Shown piece after piece: positions 1 to 6,334 of a stretch of DNA of 10,996 nucleotides. Position numbers and translations under genes: made by a program. Each line of letters opens with the position of its first letter. Within the stretch, counting starts at the first letter, position 1. The notes beneath the pieces are model-generated. The model was not told the DNA's origin. It searched no databases and was given only the letters and a program-made list of their open reading frames with translations. Source of the DNA: Pseudomonadota bacterium (lineage in GTDB: Bacteria > Pseudomonadota > Alphaproteobacteria > Sphingomonadales > Sphingomonadaceae); the NCBI GenBank assembly GCA_023433305.1, contig JAEZCZ010000095.1, forward strand, positions 1 through 10,996, written 5' to 3'.

Positions 1-251
1 TGCCCTCCTGGTTCTCAGGCGTGGAGTAGGTAAGCGTGGTGCCGCTGACCTCGCCTCCCCAGAAGGGCTCGGTCCCCGTGAAGTGCAGCACCTCGTCCTC
101 CGCGACTTCCGAGTAGGGCTCGGTCTCCGAGGTGTCGCCCGGAACCACCGCATCGGCGGTGGCGGCGCCGTCGTCGATGGAGCTTTCGGACTGGCAGGCG
201 GCGAGCGCGAGCGCGCAGGCCGCCGCGAGGGACGCGGCGAAAGATCTCATG
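1..251 (-). CDS. Lipoprotein fragment, COG3650-like (5' end only)
   Basis: The reading frame starts at the ATG whose complement is 249-251 and runs off the left edge with no stop, so only the first 83 residues are visible. Residues 1-18 form a short signal peptide (M-R, then an Ala/Leu-rich stretch) ending in the lipobox LAAC with Cys19, which predicts lipidation and membrane anchoring. An acidic Ser/Asp/Glu/Ala-rich linker follows. At residues 59-66 the protein reads GTEPFWGG, which resembles the (F/G)xEPFW signature of small envelope proteins in COG3650. I know of no defined biochemical role for them. No Shine-Dalgarno sequence precedes the ATG, and a predicted EcfG promoter ends only about 10 bp upstream, so the mRNA may be leaderless. 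The start is fixed by the lipobox. The family call is moderate because the conserved domain is cut off. Confidence 0.75.
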
Positions 252-260
252 CCCGGCTCA

Positions 261-285
261 ACCGGCCGCGCGGAGACCGGTTCCC
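261..285 (-). promoter_or_regulatory. EcfG-type promoter for the 1-251 lipoprotein gene
   Basis: On the minus strand, GGAAC (285-281), 16 bases, then GGTT (264-261). This matches the alphaproteobacterial general stress sigma factor consensus GGAAC-N16/17-CGTT at all but the first base of the -10. The expected transcription start is about 252-254, essentially at the ATG at 251, which fits the missing ribosome binding site. Its -35 box is arranged back to back with that of the plus-strand promoter at 290-314. Confidence 0.6.
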
Positions 286-289
286 TCCG

Positions 290-314
290 GAACCGCGGCC
301 GCGGGCGGGGCGTT
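290..314 (+). promoter_or_regulatory. EcfG-type promoter for the 347-823 gene
   Basis: GGAAC (290-294), 16 bases, CGTT (311-314): an exact match to the EcfG consensus of Alphaproteobacteria. The expected start of transcription is about 321-325. That gives a leader of roughly 22-26 bases containing the GGAGA ribosome binding site at 338-342. GGAACCG (290-296) is the exact inverted repeat of CGGTTCC (279-285) across a four-base spacer, because the two divergent -35 boxes face away from each other. Confidence 0.75.
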
Positions 315-346
315 GATTTCTTGGTGCAAATTTGCGCGGAGATATC

Positions 347-823
347 ATGCATCCGTCTGGGCTCACTCTTGGCAAATGGGCGACGGGCGTCGTCGCCGGG
401 GGCTTGATCCTCGGTGCCCTGCTCGGCGCGGCCGCCGATCCTGACATGAAGGGCGCGCCCGAGCCATGGTGGCAGCAGACCGGACGCGAAGAGGCCATCG
501 CCGAGGCGGAACCCGTGCTGTTCGAGGACCCGCGCAACTTCCATGCGCCGGGCGGTTTCCGTCCCGACCTCGACTACGACGCGGAAGTCTGGGCGCTGCC
601 GATCCCCGACTACGAGACGGCGGCGCTGGCCGACGAGTCTTACGATCCGTACGATCCGTTCGCGGACGAACTGCCCGAGGCACCGTACGACACCAACGCG
701 GAACGCGCCGCTGACCGCGCCGAGCAAGCGGCGGACGACGCCGTCGAGGCGCGCGAGGCGGAAAACCCACCGGCAGCGACCGAAGTGCGCAAGTCGGAGC
801 TCGCCGTCGCCGGCCTCTATTGA
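347..823 (+). CDS. Acidic single-pass membrane protein, unknown function
   Basis: A 158-residue protein from the ATG at 347. GGAGA at 338-342 lies just upstream and decides this start over a TTG at 332. Residues about 10-30 (WATGVVAGGLILGALLGAAA core) form one hydrophobic segment, either an uncleaved membrane anchor or a signal peptide. The remainder is strongly acidic. It has a Trp-Trp pair at 41-42, a Pro/Tyr/Asp-rich middle containing the duplicated SYDPYDP stretch (a perfect 9-base tandem repeat at 641-658), and an Ala/Glu/Asp/Arg heptad-like region at 117-139 that could be a short coiled coil. I recognise no enzymatic motif or named family. It probably faces the periplasm. An exact EcfG-type promoter sits upstream, so it is probably induced in the general stress response (inference). 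Confidence 0.75.
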   Translation: MHPSGLTLGKWATGVVAGGLILGALLGAAADPDMKGAPEPWWQQTGREEAIAEAEPVLFEDPRNFHAPGGFRPDLDYDAEVWALPIPDYETAALADESYDPYDPFADELPEAPYDTNAERAADRAEQAADDAVEAREAENPPAATEVRKSELAVAGLY

Positions 824-838
824 GGCTCGGCCCGTTTC

Positions 839-863
839 GGAACGCGCGCCCCGATGATCGGTT
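839..863 (+). promoter_or_regulatory. EcfG-type promoter for the 893-1339 lipoprotein
   Basis: GGAAC (839-843), 16 bases, GGTT (860-863). The spacing is the same as in the two promoters at 261-314. The predicted transcription start is about 870-873, giving a leader of about 20 bases that still contains the GGAGG ribosome binding site at 883-887. Confidence 0.6.
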
Positions 864-880
864 GGTGAAGGAGCACCAAC
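861..880. repeat. Perfect 7-bp inverted repeat between promoter and RBS
   Basis: GTTGGTG (861-867) and CACCAAC (874-880) are perfect inverted repeats around the six-base loop AAGGAG. The left arm overlaps the predicted EcfG -10, so this is more likely a protein-binding site or chance than an RNA hairpin. If transcription starts further upstream, it would form a leader hairpin presenting a purine loop four bases ahead of the GTGGAGG element. Confidence 0.4.
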
Positions 881-892
881 GTGGAGGATCCT

Positions 893-1339
893 ATGCGCCT
901 TGCTTCCCTTGCCGCCCTGCCCTTGCTCGCCTGCGCGCTGGCGGCGTGCGAATCCGAGGCCGAGCAACAGGCCGACGCCACCGAGGACCGGATCGAGCAG
1001 CAAGCGGACGCCAGCGCCGCCGCGGCCGGCGATGCCGTCGCCGCGCTCGGGCTCACCGAATTGCAATTGCTCGACGCCGACCTGGTGACCGCCGACGGCA
1101 CCGACCTCGGCGACATCGAGCAGATTAGACGCGGGCCGGCCGGCACGGTCGATGGCTTGCTGGTCGAAATCGAGAACAGCAGTCCCGACCGCTTTGTCGT
1201 CGTGCCGATAGAGGGCCTGACCACCAGAGCCGACGGCAAAGACACCGACGTCCAGACCTCGATGACCGCGGAGGACCTCGCGGCGCTGCCCGACGCCGAG
1301 CTCGGAACGGCGACCGCGGCAACGCCGGCAGCACAATAG
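893..1339 (+). CDS. Lipoprotein with PRC-barrel-like domain
   Basis: A 148-residue protein. The ATG at 893 is chosen because GGAGG (883-887) lies five bases before it; a GTG at 881 would place that site inside the gene. Residues 1-18 are a signal peptide with lipobox LAAC, and Cys19 is the predicted lipidation site. Glu, not Asp, follows the cysteine. Residues 20-50 are a Glu/Gln/Asp/Ala-rich helical linker. Residues about 52-112 (LTELQLLDADLVTADGTDLG, then DIEQIRR and VVVPIEGL) resemble the PRC-barrel beta fold: a short strand, the turn xDGxxLGxI, and later strands. PRC-barrel lipoproteins are frequent in Sphingomonadales and often stress-linked; their biochemical role is unclear. The gene is preceded by an EcfG-type promoter. 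It converges with the DUF6491-like gene, leaving 10 bp between stops. Confidence 0.75.
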   Translation: MRLASLAALPLLACALAACESEAEQQADATEDRIEQQADASAAAAGDAVAALGLTELQLLDADLVTADGTDLGDIEQIRRGPAGTVDGLLVEIENSSPDRFVVVPIEGLTTRADGKDTDVQTSMTAEDLAALPDAELGTATAATPAAQ

Positions 1340-1349
1340 CGGACCTTCG

Positions 1350-1727
1350 TTAGCGCTGCTCGATCATCTTGCCGAGCATGGTGACCGTGCAGCGATCGGG
1401 CGTACGATCGATCCCGCGCGGGACGATCAGCGTCGCGGTATCGCCGGTGCAGAGGCTTGACGGACCGCGCGTGTCGAGTGCGATGGCATAGGTCCAGTCG
1501 AGCTCCGGACACGCGCCGAAGGTTTCCATCAGCCACCGGTCGTTGGGACCGGTGGTGACATAGATGCGATCGCCGCGCGGCCCGTCGGGCGCGTCGGCGT
1601 AGCCGTTGACTTGCCGGCTGAAGAAGCATTCCCGCTCGCTCGAGAGCCCCGCGATGGGTTCCGCCGTCTGCTCGACCGGCGCGCAAGCGGCGATGGCCAA
1701 GATGGCGAGGGGTACGGTTCTGATCAT
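1350..1727 (-). CDS. Small lipoprotein, DUF6491-like
   Basis: A 125-residue protein. The ATG (complement of 1725-1727) has GGAGG (complement of 1733-1737) five bases upstream, a strong ribosome binding site. The signal peptide, residues 1-14, ends in the lipobox IAAC (Cys15). The mature part has Cys34 in ECFFSRQVNGY, Cys73 in GACPELDW, Cys93 in SLCTGD and Cys113 in DRCTV. The CFF-x-VNGY start, the central CP-(D/E)L and the CTGD element match the pattern I associate with DUF6491 proteins. Four cysteines in the mature part of an exported protein suggest two disulfides. Function is unknown. A predicted EcfG promoter lies at 1752-1777, within the 52 bp separating it from the upstream DUF1801 gene, so it is probably transcribed on its own. 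Confidence 0.8.
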   Translation of the reverse strand: MIRTVPLAILAIAACAPVEQTAEPIAGLSSERECFFSRQVNGYADAPDGPRGDRIYVTTGPNDRWLMETFGACPELDWTYAIALDTRGPSSLCTGDTATLIVPRGIDRTPDRCTVTMLGKMIEQR

Positions 1728-1751
1728 GGCTGCCTCCGGCTATGCCTCTTC

Positions 1752-1777
1752 AACCGGTGCCGCCTTGCTGCAGTTCC
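1752..1777 (-). promoter_or_regulatory. EcfG-type promoter for the DUF6491-like gene
   Basis: On the minus strand, GGAAC (1777-1773), 17 bases, GGTT (1755-1752). N17 is within the accepted N16-17 range, with G instead of C at the first -10 base. The expected start is about 1742-1745, leaving a leader of about 15-18 bases that carries the GGAGG at 1737-1733. The -35 lies just two bases downstream of the DUF1801 stop codon. Confidence 0.55.
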
Positions 1778-1779
1778 CT

Positions 1780-2187
1780 CTACATCCGCTCCCCGGGGAG
1801 CTTGCTTGCCTGTCTGACCCACTTGGCGAACGGCTCTCCCAGTTTATCGCCTTCGCGCACGTGGTGATAGCGGATCGCGGGATACTTTGATGTCTCTTCG
1901 GGTGGCGGATCGAGATCGGCCCCGCGGAAGAAGCTGACCTTCACGTACTTGTCGTAGCAATGGAACGAGAGGAACCAGCAATCCTTCTCCATCCCGTACA
2001 TGGGCGAGTTCCACTTCACGGCCTTGCAGACGCCGGGAACCTCCTCTGAGACGATCGCGTCGATGCGGCGGCACACCGCTTGCTTCCAGCCGGGAACGGC
2101 ATCGAGATAGGCCTTGATCGGCTCGTCGCCGTAGCCTTTGGGGATTTGCGGGTTTCCTCCCGAAAGGAGCTTGGGTTTGGCGGCCAT
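1780..2187 (-). CDS. DUF1801 domain protein
   Basis: A 135-residue soluble protein with no signal peptide or membrane segment. The ATG (complement of 2185-2187) is preceded by GGAGA (complement of 2195-2199) at a spacing of seven bases. Residues about 22-130 fit the DUF1801 / YdhG-like fold: an N-terminal helix with IKAYLDAVPGWKQAV, then AVKWNSPMYG (residues 56-65), a strand-rich centre WFLSFHCYDKYVKVSFFRGA, and the closing helical part with KLGEPFAKWVRQA. The K-W-(N/G)-x-P-x-Y element is the usual hallmark of the family. Some relatives (the Bacillus frataxin-like protein) bind iron; whether this one does cannot be told here. It follows the TDT transporter gene by 31 bp on the same strand, so the two may be co-transcribed. 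Confidence 0.85.
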   Translation of the reverse strand: MAAKPKLLSGGNPQIPKGYGDEPIKAYLDAVPGWKQAVCRRIDAIVSEEVPGVCKAVKWNSPMYGMEKDCWFLSFHCYDKYVKVSFFRGADLDPPPEETSKYPAIRYHHVREGDKLGEPFAKWVRQASKLPGERM

Positions 2188-2218
2188 GTCTCCATCTCCG
2201 TCTTGACAACGCGCCCGC

Positions 2219-3304
2219 TCAACGGCGCAGGGTTCGCACTATCCGCGAAAGCAGCCCGACCATGCCGAGCACCCACGCGACCAACGCCACGATGACCAGA
2301 ACGCCCGGGATCGGATCGAGGAAGCCATATCCCATGGCGCGGTCGAATTGATAGGTGCTGGTGGTGTACATCCCGAGCGGGAAAACCATGCCCCACACCG
2401 CTGGCTCGTAGGTGAAGCGATCGCGCACCCACAGATAGCGCCAGACCATCAGCAGGAACAGGAACGGGATCCACCAGCACGCCACGGCCCAGAAGAAGAA
2501 CGTGAAGCCGCGCAGGAACGGCAGCAGGGGCCCGAGGATCGGCCAGGTCTCGCCGCGCATCAACAGGAGCGAGCCCGCGAGCGCGGTAATCGCCACCGCG
2601 CCCATGTTGATCCAGTACGGCGGGCTGAAGTCCTCGCTGCTCATCGGCACGAACGTCAGCCGGTAGAAGATCAGCGGGATGATCGCGAGGTAGAGCATGC
2701 AGCCGATCATGAACATCGCCACGACCTGGAACTGGATCGCCATCGGCGGCGCGGCGGAAACGTCGAGAACGGCGCGGAGCACGACCACCGCCTGCGTGGC
2801 GACCGCGGCGATCAGCCAGGCGCCGTTGATGCCGCGCGCGAGCGAGGGCTTCTTGCGGCGCACGGTCACGGCGGTGAAGAAGGTGTACATGATCCCGAAC
2901 CACAAGATCAGCCCGAGCCACCACAGGGCCCCCCCGACCTCCACTGCTCCGAGAACCACGACGTTCTGCGTGCCGAGCACGCAAGTACCGGCCACGATCG
3001 TGAAGAAACCCGGCGCGCGGCGGTGGTCGGACACGTCCTCGAGCAACTCGTAGCGAAAGCACAGCGCCCTGAGGATCGTGAGCGCCCAGAGCAGCGGCCA
3101 GGCGATCCAGTTGACCGCCACGAGCACTAGAGCCACCGGCCGCAGCCCGTTGAGATCGCAGGCGATCGAGACCACGCCGGTCGCCATGACGAGCGCGAAA
3201 TAGCCCGGGAACAGCGAGGCCGCGCCATCCATCACCGCAGTCCGAAGCCGCCCGCCGCCACCATGCGGAGCTGCCTTGGCCATCTTCGGGTGGTCGATGG
3301 ACAT
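2219..3304 (-). CDS. TDT family transporter (TehA/SLAC1-like)
   Basis: A 361-residue integral membrane protein with about ten hydrophobic segments, matching the tellurite-resistance/dicarboxylate transporter (TDT; TehA, SLAC1, Mae1) fold. The segments begin near residue 31 (LFPGYFALVMATGVVSIACD) and end with VLVIVALVAWVLGMVGLL. The opening F-P-x-x-F-A-x-V-M-A-T-G-V-V motif and the PPYWINMGAVAITALAGS motif around residue 228 are typical. TehA-like members are channels or transporters for anions or dicarboxylates; the substrate here is not predictable. It need not relate to tellurite. The start at 3304 gives a 30-residue cytosolic tail. No good ribosome binding site is seen there or at the internal Met8 (position 3283), so the exact start is uncertain. 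It probably forms an operon with the DUF1801 gene. Confidence 0.88.
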   Translation of the reverse strand: MSIDHPKMAKAAPHGGGGRLRTAVMDGAASLFPGYFALVMATGVVSIACDLNGLRPVALVLVAVNWIAWPLLWALTILRALCFRYELLEDVSDHRRAPGFFTIVAGTCVLGTQNVVVLGAVEVGGALWWLGLILWFGIMYTFFTAVTVRRKKPSLARGINGAWLIAAVATQAVVVLRAVLDVSAAPPMAIQFQVVAMFMIGCMLYLAIIPLIFYRLTFVPMSSEDFSPPYWINMGAVAITALAGSLLLMRGETWPILGPLLPFLRGFTFFFWAVACWWIPFLFLLMVWRYLWVRDRFTYEPAVWGMVFPLGMYTTSTYQFDRAMGYGFLDPIPGVLVIVALVAWVLGMVGLLSRIVRTLRR

Positions 3305-3352
3305 GCCCGCAACCTATTCGTCTCAGCCTGTCGCGCAAGCTGCGAGGGTGGC

Positions 3353-3399
3353 AAGCGCGCGATCTCCCAAGCCCGCGGAGGCAAGCAGAGAGCGCGCTT
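3353..3399 (-). terminator. Hairpin after xylD, possible terminator
   Basis: AAGCGCGC (3353-3360) and GCGCGCTT (3392-3399) are a perfect 8-bp inverted repeat. The stem can extend inward, after a two-base bulge, by TCTC/GAGA (3363-3366 with 3388-3391). It begins three bases after the xylD stop codon and has no U tract. It sits in the 98-bp gap between xylD and the TDT transporter gene, both on the minus strand, and could end the xylan operon or stabilise its 3' end. I see no convincing promoter for the transporter gene in the rest of the gap. Confidence 0.45.
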
Positions 3400-3402
3400 C
3401 CC

Positions 3403-5178
3403 TTAGTGGTTGTGCCGCGGCAGCTTCTGCGAAGTCTGGCGGTACTTCAAAGCCAGGTCCATCACCCCGCCCTCGCCCAGTTGGCCGGTGGTGGCGCGAT
3501 AGATTTCCTCCCACGGGGTCTGCGAGTGGGGCTCTTCCAGCGGAGCTTCGGACTTGCGCCGCGCGATCGTCGCCTCGTCGACCAACGCGTCGCACGTGCC
3601 CTTGTTGAGGTCGATGCGCACGGTATCCCCGGTGCGCAGCCAGGACAGGCCTCCGCCGGCCATGCTCTCGGGGCTAGCGTTGAGGATCGAAGGGCTGTCC
3701 GACGTGCCCGACTGGCGCCCGTCGCCGAGCGTCGGCAGCCACTGGATGCCGCGCCGGATCAGCGCGTCGGGCGGCTGCATGTTGACCACCTCGGCCGACC
3801 CCGGCCAGCCGAGCACCCCCGCGCCGCGGATCACGAGGATGCAGTCCTCGTCGATGTCGAGCGCCGGGTCGTTGATGCGGTGGTGATAGTCCTCGGAGCT
3901 GTCGAAGACGATCGCCCGCGCCACGAACACGTTTTCATGCCCTGGCCGGCTGAGGTATCGCTGGCGGAATTCCTCCGAGATCACCGAAGTCTTGAGGATC
4001 GCGAAGTCGAACAGGTTGCCGCGCAGCACCTTGAAGCCGGCTTTCTCCTGCAGCGGGTCGGCGAAGGGCCGGATCATCTCGCGGTCCCCGCTCTCGTGCC
4101 CCGCGAGGTTCTCGGCCATCGTCCTGCCGGTGCAGGTCAGGCACTCGCCGTGCAGCTTCCCCGCCTCCAGCAGCTCCCACATCGCCGCCGGCACCCCGCC
4201 CGCGCGGTGGAACCGCTCGCCGAGATACTCGCCCGCCGGCTGCATGTTCACCAGCAGCGGCAGGTCGTAGCCGTGGTGCTCCCAAACATCGAGCTCGAGT
4301 TCCACCCCGGCATGACGCGCCATCGCCATCAGGTGCGGCTGCGCGTTCGAGGAGCCGCCGATCACGCTGATCGTCGCCACCGCGTTGAGGAACGCCTCGC
4401 GCGTCAGCAGACGCGAGGGCCTGAGGTCCTCGTGCACCATCTCGACGATCCGGCGCCCGGTGCGATAGGCGTATTGCCCGCGCTCACGGTACGGCGCCGG
4501 GATTGCCGCGCAGCCGGTCAGCGACAGGCCGAGCGCTTCGGCGACCGCGTTCATCGTGCTCGCCGTGCCCATCGAATTGCAGTGCCCGGCCGAGGGCGCG
4601 CTGTCGGTTGCGCGCTCGAGGAACTCGTCCTCGCTGATCTCGCCCGCCGCCAGCAGCCGGCGCGAGCGCCAGATCACCGTCCCCGATCCCACCAGCTCGC
4701 CTTCGTGCCAGCCGTCCAGCATCGGCCCGCCCGAGAGGACGATCGCAGGAATGTCGACGGTGCTCGCCGCCATGATCTGGCTCGGCGTTGTCTTGTCGCA
4801 GCCTGTGGTCAACACCACCCCGTCGATCGGATATCCGTTCAGCAGCTCGACCAGCCCGAGGTAGAGCAGGTTGCGGTCGAGAGCCGCGGTCGGGCGGCGG
4901 CAGTTTTCGAAGATCGGGTGAACCGGGAACTCGATCGGGATGCCGCCCGCGTCGCGGATTCCGTCCCTCACCCTCTTCGCCAGGTCGAGGTGGATGCGGT
5001 TGCAGGGAGACAGGTCGCTGCCCGATTGCGCGATGCCGATGATCGGCTTGCCGCTACGCAGCTCCTCGGGCGTCACGCCGTAATTCATGAAGCGCTCCAG
5101 GTAGAGCGCGGTCTGATCCCACCGCTCGCGATTGTCGAACCAGTCGCGCGAACGCAGACGGCGGGATTCTTCGGTCAT
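3403..5178 (-). CDS. xylD: D-xylonate dehydratase (IlvD/Edd family)
   Basis: Converts D-xylonate to 2-keto-3-deoxy-D-xylonate in the cytosol, the dehydration step of the non-phosphorylative (Weimberg/Dahms) xylose routes. The 591-residue protein begins with an RSRDWFDN block and ends in LPRHNH, and as I recall Caulobacter crescentus XylD it aligns throughout without gaps. The [2Fe-2S] ligands are Cys59 (SPCNRIH), Cys127 (TTGCDKT) and Cys200 (AGHCNSMG). Lys129 is the expected carbamylated metal ligand, and Ser490 in GRQSGTSDSPS is the conserved catalytic serine position. The ATG overlaps the stop of the upstream lacI-type gene (ATGA, 5178-5175), and CGGAGA lies four bases before it, so translation is likely coupled. 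The frame stays open far upstream through the regulator gene, but that part is out-of-frame shadow, not a fusion. Family sibling activities (L-arabonate or other pentonates) are a lesser alternative. Confidence 0.93.
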   Translation of the reverse strand: MTEESRRLRSRDWFDNRERWDQTALYLERFMNYGVTPEELRSGKPIIGIAQSGSDLSPCNRIHLDLAKRVRDGIRDAGGIPIEFPVHPIFENCRRPTAALDRNLLYLGLVELLNGYPIDGVVLTTGCDKTTPSQIMAASTVDIPAIVLSGGPMLDGWHEGELVGSGTVIWRSRRLLAAGEISEDEFLERATDSAPSAGHCNSMGTASTMNAVAEALGLSLTGCAAIPAPYRERGQYAYRTGRRIVEMVHEDLRPSRLLTREAFLNAVATISVIGGSSNAQPHLMAMARHAGVELELDVWEHHGYDLPLLVNMQPAGEYLGERFHRAGGVPAAMWELLEAGKLHGECLTCTGRTMAENLAGHESGDREMIRPFADPLQEKAGFKVLRGNLFDFAILKTSVISEEFRQRYLSRPGHENVFVARAIVFDSSEDYHHRINDPALDIDEDCILVIRGAGVLGWPGSAEVVNMQPPDALIRRGIQWLPTLGDGRQSGTSDSPSILNASPESMAGGGLSWLRTGDTVRIDLNKGTCDALVDEATIARRKSEAPLEEPHSQTPWEEIYRATTGQLGEGGVMDLALKYRQTSQKLPRHNH

Positions 5179-6269
5179 CTTGTCTCCGGTCTTCTTCTGA
5201 CTCTTCGCGCCAGGCCCGGCGCGGCATCGGATTGCCGCCGGACCAGGGTGTAATCGAGCGTGACATGCGTGGGCTTGGAGGCCTTGCCCGAACGGCCGCC
5301 GCGCACCTCGCTCGCCAGCAGGTCCACCGCGCGTCGCGCCATCTCGGCGATCGGCTGGCGGATCGTGGTCAGCTCGGGCCAGATCGAGCTGGCGAAGGCG
5401 GTGTCGTCGAAGCCGCACACCGAAAGGTCGGCCGGCACGTCGAGACCGCGACGATGCGCAAGCGAGACCACGGCCGCGGCCATGTCGTCGTTCGACGCGA
5501 ATATCGCGGTCGGCGGATCGGGCTGGTCGAGCAGCCGCACCGCCGCGTCGTAGCCCGATCGCCAGGTGAACTGCCCCTGCATCACCATCCCGTCCTCGAC
5601 CTCGAGGTCCGACGCGGTCATCGCGTCGAGATAGCCCTGCAGGCGCTGTCCGCTCGCGGTCTGGTGCGGGTTGCCGATGATGAAGCCGATCCGCTCGTGC
5701 CCCAGCCCGATGATGTGCTGGGTCATGTCGTAGGCGGCCTGGTATTCGTCGATCATCACCGACGAATGCTTCGGATGCGCCTGGCCCGTCCCGATCAGCA
5801 CGGCGCGGCTGCCTTCCTCGGCCAGCCGGTCGGTGAGCGCGGTCTCGTCGCAAAGCGGCGATGGCAGCAGGAATCCGTCGATCCCGCTCTCGACCAGCCG
5901 GCTGACGACGCGCTCCTCGTCCTTCTCGAACTCGCAGCGCTCGACCACCAGGTGCACGTCGCTGCGGCTCGCCTGTTCGAGGCTGCCCATCAGAAGCTCG
6001 CTCAGGTAAGAGGCCGAAGGGTTCGAATAGAGCAGCGCGATACGCATCTGCGCCGCGCCCGCGAGACTGCGCGCAGCCCGGTTGGGCTTGTAATTGAGCT
6101 GCTCGATCGCATCGAGGACCGCCGCGCGAGTCTGCTCGCGCACGCTGGTTTCGTTGTTGATCACGCGACTGACCGTCATCGGCGAACAGTTCGCCAAGCG
6201 CGCGACGTCGCTGATGGTGGGCTGGCCCGATTGGCGCCGGTTGAGCTTCTTGGTGGTGGTCCTGTCCAT
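5175..6269 (-). CDS. LacI-family transcriptional repressor of the xylan locus
   Basis: A 364-residue regulator. Residues 18-38 (TISDVARLANCSPMTVSRVIN) are the classical LacI helix-turn-helix, and Arg64-Gly71 (RAARSLAG) is the hinge helix that enters the minor groove. Residues about 75-345 are the periplasmic-binding-protein-like sugar domain, with FASNDDMA (257-264), VCGFDDT (284-290) and the closing TTIRQP (301-306). It sits inside the operon it probably controls, between the GH67 gene and xylD. By analogy with Caulobacter XylR and Xanthomonas xylan regulators it should bind the CG-centred palindrome at 8446-8459 and be released by xylose or a xylo-oligosaccharide (inference). The start at 6269 leaves a 17-residue basic lead before the HTH. 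An in-frame ATG at 6335 overlaps the GH67 stop (TGATG) and would add 22 residues. Neither start has a strong ribosome binding site. Confidence 0.9.
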   Translation of the reverse strand: MDRTTTKKLNRRQSGQPTISDVARLANCSPMTVSRVINNETSVREQTRAAVLDAIEQLNYKPNRAARSLAGAAQMRIALLYSNPSASYLSELLMGSLEQASRSDVHLVVERCEFEKDEERVVSRLVESGIDGFLLPSPLCDETALTDRLAEEGSRAVLIGTGQAHPKHSSVMIDEYQAAYDMTQHIIGLGHERIGFIIGNPHQTASGQRLQGYLDAMTASDLEVEDGMVMQGQFTWRSGYDAAVRLLDQPDPPTAIFASNDDMAAAVVSLAHRRGLDVPADLSVCGFDDTAFASSIWPELTTIRQPIAEMARRAVDLLASEVRGGRSGKASKPTHVTLDYTLVRRQSDAAPGLARRVRRRPETR

Positions 6270-6298
6270 GCGCGCATCTACCCGGTCGCGCACGCCGG

Positions 6299-6315
6299 CG
6301 GCAAGGTCTTTGCCG
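6299..6315 (-). other. Intercistronic hairpin between GH67 and lacI genes
   Basis: CGGCAA (6299-6304) and TTGCCG (6310-6315) form a perfect 6-bp stem with a five-base loop in the 65-bp gap between the two genes. No U tract follows on the minus strand, so it is not a standard terminator. It could partly attenuate or process the operon mRNA. If the regulator starts at 6335, it is coding instead. Confidence 0.3.
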
Positions 6316-6334
6316 GGAGGAAGCCTGCCTGCCA

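Noticed and set aside
279..296. CGGTTCC-CTCC-GGAACCG taken as a transcription-factor operator.
   Set aside because: It is fully explained by two back-to-back EcfG -35 boxes at consensus spacing from their -10 elements.
1349..1357. TTAGCGCTG resembling half of the xylan operator.
   Set aside because: It covers the stop codon of the DUF6491-like gene and lacks the flanking TGG/CCA symmetry; a chance match.
2219..3304. Annotation of the membrane protein as a tellurite-resistance determinant.
   Set aside because: Family membership does not imply tellurite resistance; no other tellurite genes are nearby.
2016..3338. Minus-strand 440-codon frame overlapping the TDT and DUF1801 genes.
   Set aside because: It lacks hydrophobic segments and is Arg/Gly-rich, while the alternative frame gives a clear multi-pass transporter.
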